The position numbers and the translations under genes were made by a program. A DNA stretch of 34,090 nucleotides, from positions 1 to 34,090 of the forward strand of contig NZ_JABZFL010000072.1 of NCBI RefSeq assembly GCF_014237455.1, written 5' to 3'. The stretch comes from Desulfobacula sp. (GTDB lineage: Bacteria; Desulfobacterota; Desulfobacteria; Desulfobacterales; Desulfobacteraceae). Each line of letters opens with the position of its first letter. Position 1 is the stretch's first letter. Shown in pieces: positions 16,864 to 24,008 of this stretch. A model generated the notes under the pieces. It searched no databases. It was not told where the DNA came from and was given only the letters and a program-made list of their open reading frames with translations.

Positions 16864-18089
16864 AAGAACTCAATGTATTTTTTTATCGAACAAAAAACGA
16901 TAAATTTATCGTAGGAAAGTTAGCGCGGTTTCGGAATAAAATTTATTTTGAATATGATCCCTCTTTTCTTGCCAATCCTTTATGGCTTTCTCCTTACAAG
17001 CTGCCACCAGAACCGGGACTTCATGAACATAAAGAAACTAAATTCGGGCCTATTTTCGGATTGTTTGATGATTCTCTCCCTGATGGATGGGGCTTGCTGC
17101 TCATGGATCGTTTTCTCAGGAACCGGGGAATTGATGTTGACAGACTCTCTGTTCTGGACAGGCTGGCTTTTTTAGGAAAATCAACCATGGGTGCGCTTAC
17201 CTATGAACCGGCTGTTAAACATAAAAAAAATGATACGCTTATCGACCTTCAATCTCTTGCTGAACAATCCGGACAAATAATAGAAGGGCACAGCACTGAT
17301 GTGCTGCCTGTGCTCATGAGGACCGGGGGAAGTCCCGGTGGTGCAAGACCAAAAATTCTTGCAGGTGTCAATAAAGACACCATCATTTCAGGTGAAGATG
17401 ATCTTCCTGAAAACTATGAACACTGGATTATAAAATTCAACTCAAAAAACAATTTTCAGGACTCGGGCGCAGTTGAGTATGCCTATTCACTTATGGCCAA
17501 AAATGCCGGAATCATCATGCCTGAAACCCGACTTTTCAAGGCAGGTTCAGGGGATCATTTTTTTGGTGTTAAAAGATTTGATCGAAAAGAAAATCAACGA
17601 TATCATGTCCACACATTTGGGAATTTAATTCATTCAAATTTCAGGATACCCGACTGTAATTATGGAACTTTTTTAAAAGTTGTCCTTGATCTGACAAAAA
17701 ACCATCAGGAACTTATAAAAGGGTTCAGGCAAATGGTTTTCAATATCATGGCAAACAATAGAGATGATCATGTTAAAAACTTTGCCTTTATGATGGATGC
17801 AAGCCGGGAATGGCTCCTTACGCCTGCCTATGATCTTACGTACGCCAAAGGACCCGGCGGAGAACACTCCATGGATGTATCAGGGGAAGGGCTTTCTCCG
17901 GGGAGACCGGCGGTGATTCAACTTGGCAGAAAATCAGGTCTGTCAACAACTGAAATCAATCATAGTATTGAACAGGTAATGACGGCCGTAAAAAAATGGC
18001 CGGAATATGCACACATTGCCGGAGTGACGGAGAAGACCATGAATTACATACAAAAAAGAATGAACCGGAATATTTCTCTTTTTTTGTAA
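16860..18089 (+). CDS. hipA: HipA-like serine/threonine kinase toxin
   Basis: A 409-residue member of the HipA family, kinases that in E. coli phosphorylate glutamyl-tRNA synthetase and cause growth arrest or persistence. The N-terminal subdomain has FGPIFGLFDDSLPDGWG (62-78). The Gly-rich ejectable loop with the autophosphorylation serine is TGGSPGGARPKIL (S158). The ATP lysine is in WIIKFNS (K192), the catalytic loop is NNRDDHVKN (299-307), and the metal-binding motif is PAYDL (322-326). All key positions are present, so the kinase looks active. The start is TTG at 16860 with AAGGGGG upstream; a weak start after the antitoxin would keep toxin low. Its own target cannot be told from sequence. 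It ends at a strong terminator. Confidence 0.93.
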   Translation: MKELNVFFYRTKNDKFIVGKLARFRNKIYFEYDPSFLANPLWLSPYKLPPEPGLHEHKETKFGPIFGLFDDSLPDGWGLLLMDRFLRNRGIDVDRLSVLDRLAFLGKSTMGALTYEPAVKHKKNDTLIDLQSLAEQSGQIIEGHSTDVLPVLMRTGGSPGGARPKILAGVNKDTIISGEDDLPENYEHWIIKFNSKNNFQDSGAVEYAYSLMAKNAGIIMPETRLFKAGSGDHFFGVKRFDRKENQRYHVHTFGNLIHSNFRIPDCNYGTFLKVVLDLTKNHQELIKGFRQMVFNIMANNRDDHVKNFAFMMDASREWLLTPAYDLTYAKGPGGEHSMDVSGEGLSPGRPAVIQLGRKSGLSTTEINHSIEQVMTAVKKWPEYAHIAGVTEKTMNYIQKRMNRNISLFL

Positions 18090-18093
18090 TAAA

Positions 18094-18134
18094 AAACCCT
18101 CAGCTCATTTCTGAACTGAGGGTTTCCTGTTTTT
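18094..18134. terminator. Bidirectional rho-independent terminator between hipA and the RTX gene
   Basis: Perfect 10-bp arms AAACCCTCAG (18094-18103) and CTGAGGGTTT (18116-18125), a 12-base loop, then CCTGTTTTT on the plus strand. The run of A before the stem supplies the T-tract for the minus strand, so it can serve both convergent genes. Confidence 0.85.
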
Positions 18135-18136
18135 CA

Positions 18137-18154
18137 GCACCTTGTGTCAGGTGC
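18137..18154. repeat. Hairpin GCACCT-N6-AGGTGC
   Basis: Perfect 6-bp arms at 18137-18142 and 18149-18154, directly after the terminator. It lacks its own T-tract. On the minus strand it lies in the 3' region of the RTX transcript and could be a second stabilising or processing hairpin, or a dispersed REP-like unit. Confidence 0.4.
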
Positions 18155-18218
18155 CAGGGCTACTGACTTCAAAAGTGTTCGCCTTTTTTAAAACATAAAG
18201 TTAACGTATGGTGATAAC

Positions 18219-20993
18219 TTATGCAAAATCCATGGTAAGGACATTGGTACCTGCAATCATTGAATCGGTAAGATCAAAAATACCGGCCAATTCAACAACA
18301 CTGTCACCACCACTTTGGAATGTAGCTTCAATCGAAGAGTCTTCTACAATATATGTATTTCCATCAAACTGGAACCATGCATAGTTAGCGTTTACAGAAC
18401 CATTTCCTGCGGCTGCAGCATCAAGGTAATCCTGGAATACAGCCACACCTGCCAGTTCAATCATATCCGCTGTTACTGTTTCAGTTCCGAAACCGCTAAA
18501 AGTCACTGTCTCGCCATCTTCAATATCAGTAATAGTACTAAAGATAGTACCAGCCTCGGATACGCCGATTTCAAAGGCGTCATCACCGTCACCGCCAGTC
18601 AGTGTATTCAGGCCAAGATCGACAGCAATCGTATCATCACCTGCACCGGAAGTAATGGTTACACCATTGTCATTGCCGACTATGGAAATATCCAAATCAC
18701 CCGTAAAGGTTCCGGCATTGACGGTCTCAACCGTAGTCAACGCAAATGTGGACAAATCAAGGCTGAGGTCACCGGTAATATTGAGGGTTTCAAGTGCATC
18801 ACCGTCAATATCAAACGTGTAGGTATACATACTGGGATCAATGCCATCATCGTCGTCATCCCAAAGATCAAAATCCTTGCACCGGGTTGTCACCTCAAGA
18901 TTGATGGTTTCAACCCCATCAATAACCAGTCTGCCAAAATCGTCAGTATAGCTATCAGCACTGATGACCACGTTAAAGGTCTCGTCTCCGGAAACATCGG
19001 TAAGATTTACCGTCGTGTCATCCAGATAATCAGAAGAGTAGTTCCAGAATTCGAGGGTCGCTCCGTCGGACAGGCCGTCAATTGTAGCATCATTAAGATA
19101 ATGCGACAAAACGAGGTGCTGGATATCATCAAAGTATGCCATATCAAGGGGCGCCTCAAGATCACCCAGTCTCAGAACTTCAAAGTTCTGAAACAGATCT
19201 GCAAAGTCTTCATCCTCAGCAAGGGTCACAGCTTCTGCGAGATCAGCATCCATCCAGAGCATGTCATAGCCGTCACCGCCGTCAATGTCATCGCCTTCCG
19301 CCAGATATTGACCCACCTGTACGACATCGTCACCATCGCCGGCATCAACGGTATTGTCATAATCACCGTCACCACCCGCATGGATGAAGTCGTCACCGGC
19401 ACCGGTTGTAATGGTGTTATTTCCAGAATCGCCCCGGACATCATTATCACCGTCACCGGCATTGATTACATCATCACCGTCAAGGCCTCTAATAATATCA
19501 TCACCGTCAAATGTGGTGATGGTATCATCGAATGCGGACCCTTTGAGATCATTGTCACCGGTCGCACCGATAATGGTGACACCTTCAGAACTGATACTCG
19601 CACCCCTGAGCCACAGGTCAGCTTCCAGTGCAGAGGCATCCACCACTGTCAGAACGCCATCACCACATGAAGAAGAACCATCTGTATTAAGGTGAAGATT
19701 CAGGTCGGTAGTACCAGATATATTAACCGTCTCCAAGGCCAATGTGTCTTCAACCTTAAGGAAGTTGCCGCGATCGTTGTCACCGGTTGAAATAAAATTA
19801 AAGGTTTCAATAACGGAATCATAATCATCATTATCGATATCAAGGTATGCATATTCGCCATCAATGCTCGCATTGCTGCCAGAATGTATCAGATCATTAT
19901 CAATGGTATGCTCAGGGACTTTAACCGGGGCTGCACCGACATTATCCAAAGTAACCGTCACCGCATCATCGCCACCGCTGAAAACAGAATTGAGGACTCG
20001 TATCCCCACCGTTTCGTAGGCAGTAGCGTTATAGCCAAAATTTTCAATGGTTACATTTGAAAACGCTTCAGGGACGTGATCAAAAGATACGTCGTCATTT
20101 CCACCGGAGACAACAAAATTGTCAACCCCAGACCATTCTCCAGCTTCCAGGAAAAGCCTAGTATCAGCAAGATTACGAACAACCACGTTTTCTATATTGT
20201 CGAGGTAAACAACATTATCCTCTGACTCATCATCGGTAGCGGTAAGAATCAATGTATCATCACCATTGCCGCCATCAACAGAATCTCCTGAGTTGAACGT
20301 GCTTTGTATTATATACTCATCATCGTTCAGCACTGCATTAAAAGTATCGTCACCATCCGTACCAACAAGTACGTCCAAATCAGTTGTCAGAACAAACGTT
20401 TCTCCTGGATTTACACTACCGGGGTCTACCTGCTCAGAAGCAGGAACCTCAGTGACAGGGATACCTTCGTCGCGGCCATACGCTTCATAATGGCCCAGGG
20501 CAGTAAGCCCTGCCGCCTCAAAGGCTGCTTTTACATCATCGGGGGTTTTGTCTGCCCACTCGTCTGCTGTGTCAGGATCAGCCTGCAAATCAGCCAGCTT
20601 GCTTTCATAGTAGCTGGACTCATCAAAATCATTTGAAGGATTAATGCCTTCTGCTGACCCATACGCCAGATAATGCAGATACGGATCATAGGGCCAGGCT
20701 TCTTCAAAAAATGCAAGGGCATCATCAACTGACCAGTAACCGCCCTCGTCAAACATTGCTTCCGCCTTTGCCAGCTTATATTCTGCCGCATTAAAATACG
20801 CGTTGGGAGCCAGGCCTTCTGCCCAGCCATAGTCCTGGTAATGGGATTCTGCCGTAAACCCGAAACTGTCAAGAACAGTTGACAGAAAAGCCGTATCCTT
20901 GCCTGCCCAGTCAGCTGCTGTTGCCGGATCAGCCTGCAACGCAGCAAGCTTTGCACCGAGATAATACTCTTCGTTAAATCCTTGTAATGCCAT
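18219..20993 (-). CDS. RTX/S-layer-like secreted calcium-binding protein, likely type I substrate
   Basis: A 924-residue, Asp/Gly-rich, very acidic protein without an N-terminal signal peptide. Residues 5-180 hold three tandem alpha-helical repeats, each ending in an HY..YG..EG..P motif (about 51-63, 107-119, 168-180). A linker leads to VLTTDLDVLVGTDGDDTFNA (201-220), a phrase common in S-layer-like RTX proteins, and GDSVDGGNGDDTL. Beta-rich regions flank two sets of GGxGxDxxx calcium repeats (about 485-580 and 773-812). The last 60 residues (YAWFQFDGNTYIVEDSS to the hydrophobic end LTMDFA) resemble C-terminal type I secretion signals of RsaA-like proteins. Export through the PrtD/HlyD/TolC genes nearby is expected. 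RBS is AAGGAG, 7 bases away. S-layer identity, rather than adhesin, is inference. Confidence 0.87.
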   Translation of the reverse strand: MALQGFNEEYYLGAKLAALQADPATAADWAGKDTAFLSTVLDSFGFTAESHYQDYGWAEGLAPNAYFNAAEYKLAKAEAMFDEGGYWSVDDALAFFEEAWPYDPYLHYLAYGSAEGINPSNDFDESSYYESKLADLQADPDTADEWADKTPDDVKAAFEAAGLTALGHYEAYGRDEGIPVTEVPASEQVDPGSVNPGETFVLTTDLDVLVGTDGDDTFNAVLNDDEYIIQSTFNSGDSVDGGNGDDTLILTATDDESEDNVVYLDNIENVVVRNLADTRLFLEAGEWSGVDNFVVSGGNDDVSFDHVPEAFSNVTIENFGYNATAYETVGIRVLNSVFSGGDDAVTVTLDNVGAAPVKVPEHTIDNDLIHSGSNASIDGEYAYLDIDNDDYDSVIETFNFISTGDNDRGNFLKVEDTLALETVNISGTTDLNLHLNTDGSSSCGDGVLTVVDASALEADLWLRGASISSEGVTIIGATGDNDLKGSAFDDTITTFDGDDIIRGLDGDDVINAGDGDNDVRGDSGNNTITTGAGDDFIHAGGDGDYDNTVDAGDGDDVVQVGQYLAEGDDIDGGDGYDMLWMDADLAEAVTLAEDEDFADLFQNFEVLRLGDLEAPLDMAYFDDIQHLVLSHYLNDATIDGLSDGATLEFWNYSSDYLDDTTVNLTDVSGDETFNVVISADSYTDDFGRLVIDGVETINLEVTTRCKDFDLWDDDDDGIDPSMYTYTFDIDGDALETLNITGDLSLDLSTFALTTVETVNAGTFTGDLDISIVGNDNGVTITSGAGDDTIAVDLGLNTLTGGDGDDAFEIGVSEAGTIFSTITDIEDGETVTFSGFGTETVTADMIELAGVAVFQDYLDAAAAGNGSVNANYAWFQFDGNTYIVEDSSIEATFQSGGDSVVELAGIFDLTDSMIAGTNVLTMDFA

Positions 20994-21004
20994 TCTTTTT
21001 CTCC

Positions 21005-21036
21005 TTTTAATTAATTAAAATTCGCGGCTGAGCCGC
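21005..21036 (-). promoter_or_regulatory. Structured 5' leader of the RTX gene
   Basis: Between the putative start of transcription and the AAGGAG site lie a GC-rich hairpin (GCGGC-TCA-GCCGC on the minus strand, 21024-21036) and a perfect 16-bp palindrome TTTTAATTAATTAAAA (21005-21020) abutting the ribosome binding site. Such leaders can stabilise mRNA of abundant surface proteins; it could also be a weak terminator after TolC. Confidence 0.45.
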
Positions 21037-21067
21037 ATTGGCCAAATTTTTATAAGTAATACTATCC

Positions 21068-21103
21068 CATATATATAATGGAATATACAAAGTCAAGACT
21101 TTG
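21068..21103 (-). promoter_or_regulatory. Putative RTX gene promoter overlapping an inverted repeat
   Basis: Minus-strand TTGACT (21091-21096), 17 bases, TATATG (21068-21073). A perfect inverted repeat CAAAGTC-AA-GACTTTG (21088-21103) overlaps the -35 hexamer, the position of a repressor site. It would let the RTX gene be expressed apart from tolC, whose stop is only 12 bases upstream of the repeat. Confidence 0.5.
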
Positions 21104-21114
21104 ACTTTTTATTT

Positions 21115-22467
21115 TCAACCTTCTTGGACCTTTTTTTCTCCTTTCATCAATTTCAATTCTGATTTTGCCACCTGATAATCCAGAATCGCCCGGGTCTTGT
21201 TTGTCTGGGCACGCAGCAAACGACCCTGGGCATCCAGAAGGGACGGTATGGTTGAGATCCCTGCCCTGAGGCGTTTTTCCTCCCTTGTATAATACTCTCT
21301 GGCAGCAATTAATGCATCAGCTGAACTTGTAATGCGCTGCCGGGCTTCCGACATGGAATAAAGGGCCTTGCGAATACCTGTGGAAATCATGTTCTGTGCC
21401 TGTTTGATCAGGGCTTTTAACTTTCCTGCCTCTGAAGTATATTTTTCTTTTCCATACCATGCTCTGCCACCGTCAAACATATCCCAGGTGGCATAGATGC
21501 CTGTTGACCAGTAACGGTTTCTTTGATCCCTGTCATAGGAACCGGTAAATGAAGTGCCCTGGTTTTCATAATCTTTGTCCTGGTCATAATACCCAATGTC
21601 AAATCGCACAACCGGCAGGTATTTCCCCATTGCGATTTTTGCTTCTTTTTTTGCAATGTCCAGCTGATATTCCAGACTTTTTATGTCCGGCCTGTTTTTA
21701 AATGCGTATTGCAGGCTTGGTTCAAAGAAGAGTTCCTCCTTTACTGTATGATTTAGTTCATTAAAAAACCGTATGCCTGAATCCATAGGCTGGTCCATCA
21801 GGGAAAACAATGCCACACGTTCACGGTTTACATTATTTGCTGCAACCCCGAGCTGGTCTTTTGCATCAGCCAGGTCCACACTTGCCTGGAGAACATCCAC
21901 GTAGGGCACAAGTTCTTTTTGGAAAAAAGCCCTGGCAGACTTTACGCTTTCCATCAACCGGTTGACGGACTCTTCTGCCGTGATCACATCCTCTTTGGCT
22001 TTCATCAGTTTATAGAAGGTTGTTTCTATATTATAAATAAGTTCCAGCTTTTCAAGATCCATTTCAGCCCTGACCACCTGCTCCCGGATTTTCGCTTTTT
22101 CATAGGTGTTGACAATCCTTGATCCTGCATAAAGAATCTGAGTTAACTTTATATTAAATGTCCGTATATCCTGGTCAAGATAATCGGTTTCTACAGGGCC
22201 TTTTTCACTCAAACTGGCAAGGCGGTTAACAGAATAAGAAGAGGATATGGACGGCAGGAAATCAGCCCTGGCCGCCTTGATGTCATGGCCGGCAGCAGTA
22301 AGGCTGAATCTTGACGCGTTCAGGGAAGGATTGTTTTTAATGCCTGTTTCCAGGCATTGGGAAAGCGTCATGGTCTGGCCGGCAAAACCAGAACTGTATG
22401 CCAGGATCAGTACCAGGACAAGTGTGATATAATGTATAAAATATTTCAACAGGTTATTGTTCCTCAT
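21115..22467 (-). CDS. TolC family outer membrane channel
   Basis: A 450-residue outer-membrane efflux/secretion protein forming the outer tunnel of type I systems. It has a signal peptide (hydrophobic LVLVLILAYSSGFAG) followed by MTLSQCLETGIKNNPSLNASRF, the usual first outer-membrane-factor repeat, and DIKAARADFLPSISSSYSV. The second repeat starts near YAFKNRPDIKSLEYQLDIAKKEAKIAMGKYLPVV. A start at 22494 is possible, but 22467 has GGAAAG 8 bases upstream and a cleaner signal peptide. It overlaps the CAP-like gene by 14 bases. The HlyD and ABC genes in this window lack their own outer channel, and this is the only candidate visible. Confidence 0.92.
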   Translation of the reverse strand: MRNNNLLKYFIHYITLVLVLILAYSSGFAGQTMTLSQCLETGIKNNPSLNASRFSLTAAGHDIKAARADFLPSISSSYSVNRLASLSEKGPVETDYLDQDIRTFNIKLTQILYAGSRIVNTYEKAKIREQVVRAEMDLEKLELIYNIETTFYKLMKAKEDVITAEESVNRLMESVKSARAFFQKELVPYVDVLQASVDLADAKDQLGVAANNVNRERVALFSLMDQPMDSGIRFFNELNHTVKEELFFEPSLQYAFKNRPDIKSLEYQLDIAKKEAKIAMGKYLPVVRFDIGYYDQDKDYENQGTSFTGSYDRDQRNRYWSTGIYATWDMFDGGRAWYGKEKYTSEAGKLKALIKQAQNMISTGIRKALYSMSEARQRITSSADALIAAREYYTREEKRLRAGISTIPSLLDAQGRLLRAQTNKTRAILDYQVAKSELKLMKGEKKVQEG

Positions 22468-23815
22468 TGTCAATGCTTTCCGGAGTGTTTTCATCCATTG
22501 CCACTTTCAAGTCAAAAAACAGATCTGTATCCCCAAGGAATATATCCCTTCCGGCCAGAGTTTCCCCTGATCCCGTCTGGATGATATAGGTCTTATTAGA
22601 CAATAAGGGAGCTGAAAAATGGCCTGTATTGTCGGTTAACGCTGTCCCCACTTTGACAAAAGTATAGCGGTCATAGATGGATATAATGCGGTTTCCCACA
22701 CCTTCACCCGGCGTATACGCGCCATCAAGGTTGGTGTCTGCATAGACAAGCCCGTATATTTTTGAAACCTCTGAATTTTCATTTCCCCTTATGCCGTCAC
22801 CCGCGATTAAAGCCAGCCTGCCATAGCTTCTGTCAAGCCCATGGACAAACAACAGATCTATTCCGACATCCGTATAATCCGGGCCGAATACCACACTGGT
22901 GTCTGGCAGTCCTTTTACCTCATTTAAAATCAGGGATGAAAATATCCAGGATACCAGGGTATTGACATCGGTTCTGGGGAAGACCTCAATAATAGAGGAT
23001 TGATTCACATCGTACCCGTTATACCCAAAATTTTTGGCATGGATGGCATAATATTGCGTATCCATAAAATCAGTAGTCACAAATTTCTGGAGTACATCAT
23101 TGAGAAACAAGGGATTATATTGCTGCCCCAGAAACGCATCCAGGTTGAATGACAGCCAGGATTGGGCTCTATATGGATTCGCTCTGACCTGATTGATCAG
23201 GTTGAGGATCTGCCGCTGGGATTTTAACACTGAAGACCCAAAGGCTGCTGTTAAAAAATAAGCATTGCCTGCCAAAGATTCGGCGGCGAGGTTACCGGCT
23301 TTAAATGAACTGCCGGCAAGATCAAATTCCTTATTTAAAATACACCGCTGCCCTTTAAACTCCGCATCCAGTTCTCTTTTAAACCGATTGTTAATCACAA
23401 CCCGCACAGCAGTTTCGGGGTCCATGAAATTATCAAAAGAAAGAACCCCGGTAATTTCACTGGTTCGGGCATAGTCTTCAAAAAACAAGGGTTCAGGAGC
23501 TGTCTGCCCAGGAATAGTGGTATTAAGATGTGCGGCTTTTTTATTTAAAAACTCGGTGATCGTCAGTAAAGGCAGCCTGGTTTCAGTAAAATCCCCCAGC
23601 CAGGGCAGACTTTCCAGCAAAAGCTCCCTGTTGTATCCAAGCCCCTGGGCATATGAAAGAGGATCCATGCGGATCCAGTTGATCAGCTCAATGATGAAAA
23701 GACTGTTTTCATTCGGAGCATCGGCCTTGACCGGTTTCACTGAAGCCATGGACAAGATGGCTGCCAGGCAAATGACCATTGCTATGTTTAACGCTGCATG
23801 TAACCTCTTTTTCAT
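22454..23815 (-). CDS. Secreted protein with two divergent CAP/SCP-like domains and a C-terminal beta domain
   Basis: About 453 residues with a clear signal peptide (MKKRLHAALNIAMVICLAAI, cleavage after VKA). Two regions resemble CAP (SCP/PR-1) domains: the first begins LFIIELINWIRMDPLSYAQ and ends near ILNKEFDLAGSSF, the second begins ILNLINQVRANPYRAQSW and ends VFGPDYTDVGIDLLF, positions that in typical bacterial CAP proteins hold LxxINxxRxxP and the NPxFTExGVG strand. The histidine/glutamate pocket is not obvious, so activity is doubtful. The C-terminus has IYGLVYADTNLDGAYTPGEG, an EF-hand-like acidic loop in a SdrD-B/carboxypeptidase-regulatory-like beta domain. An upstream GTG (23926) is possible but would bury the signal peptide. 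It is co-transcribed with tolC. Function unknown. Confidence 0.72.
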   Translation of the reverse strand: MKKRLHAALNIAMVICLAAILSMASVKPVKADAPNENSLFIIELINWIRMDPLSYAQGLGYNRELLLESLPWLGDFTETRLPLLTITEFLNKKAAHLNTTIPGQTAPEPLFFEDYARTSEITGVLSFDNFMDPETAVRVVINNRFKRELDAEFKGQRCILNKEFDLAGSSFKAGNLAAESLAGNAYFLTAAFGSSVLKSQRQILNLINQVRANPYRAQSWLSFNLDAFLGQQYNPLFLNDVLQKFVTTDFMDTQYYAIHAKNFGYNGYDVNQSSIIEVFPRTDVNTLVSWIFSSLILNEVKGLPDTSVVFGPDYTDVGIDLLFVHGLDRSYGRLALIAGDGIRGNENSEVSKIYGLVYADTNLDGAYTPGEGVGNRIISIYDRYTFVKVGTALTDNTGHFSAPLLSNKTYIIQTGSGETLAGRDIFLGDTDLFFDLKVAMDENTPESIDNEEQ

Positions 23816-23898
23816 TATGAGGTCTTGTGGTTGCAAAAAACATACCAGACCCGAAACCCCCATAAAACAAAGGTTCTTTAATTCCAGGATGTCCATAT

Positions 23899-23916
23899 TT
23901 AACCGAATATTGTCAA
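23899..23916 (-). promoter_or_regulatory. TTGACA/GGTTAA element upstream of the CAP-tolC genes
   Basis: Minus-strand TTGACA (23911-23916) is followed after 6 bases by GGTTAAAT-like sequence, resembling the element at 8949-8974 (TTGACA, 5 bases, GGTTAAT) but with one extra base. No good -10 stands at 16-18 bases, so this is a weak third copy at most. It lies 84 bases upstream of the start of the CAP-like gene. Confidence 0.25.
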
Positions 23917-24008
23917 ATATAGACACTTGCGGCCATATTTTTAGTTTTTTATATTTTCTCCAAAAAGCATGAAATTATCGTACTTGATGGAAAAAAAATA
24001 TTTACTTT

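Noticed and set aside
18315-19670. A long plus-strand open frame (451 codons) opposite the RTX gene
   Set aside because: It mirrors the repetitive, Asp/Gly-rich codons of the RTX gene on the other strand, has no ribosome site or recognisable domain, and the minus-strand protein is clearly real.
18485-20345. CRISPR-like or tandem DNA repeat in the RTX gene
   Set aside because: The recurring CACCGTC/ATCATC sequence is the codon pattern of GDD-rich calcium repeats; there are no constant repeats with unique spacers.
23816-23926. GTG start for the CAP-like protein
   Set aside because: It would place 37 residues ahead of a clear signal peptide and lies next to the TTGACA element; the ATG at 23815 is preferred even though its ribosome site is weak.
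23816-24008. Sigma-54 promoter for the CAP-tolC genes
   Set aside because: With an NtrC-type regulator nearby I looked for a -24/-12 site here and before the RTX gene, sapC and the sensor operon; no GG-N10-GC pair with adequate context was found.
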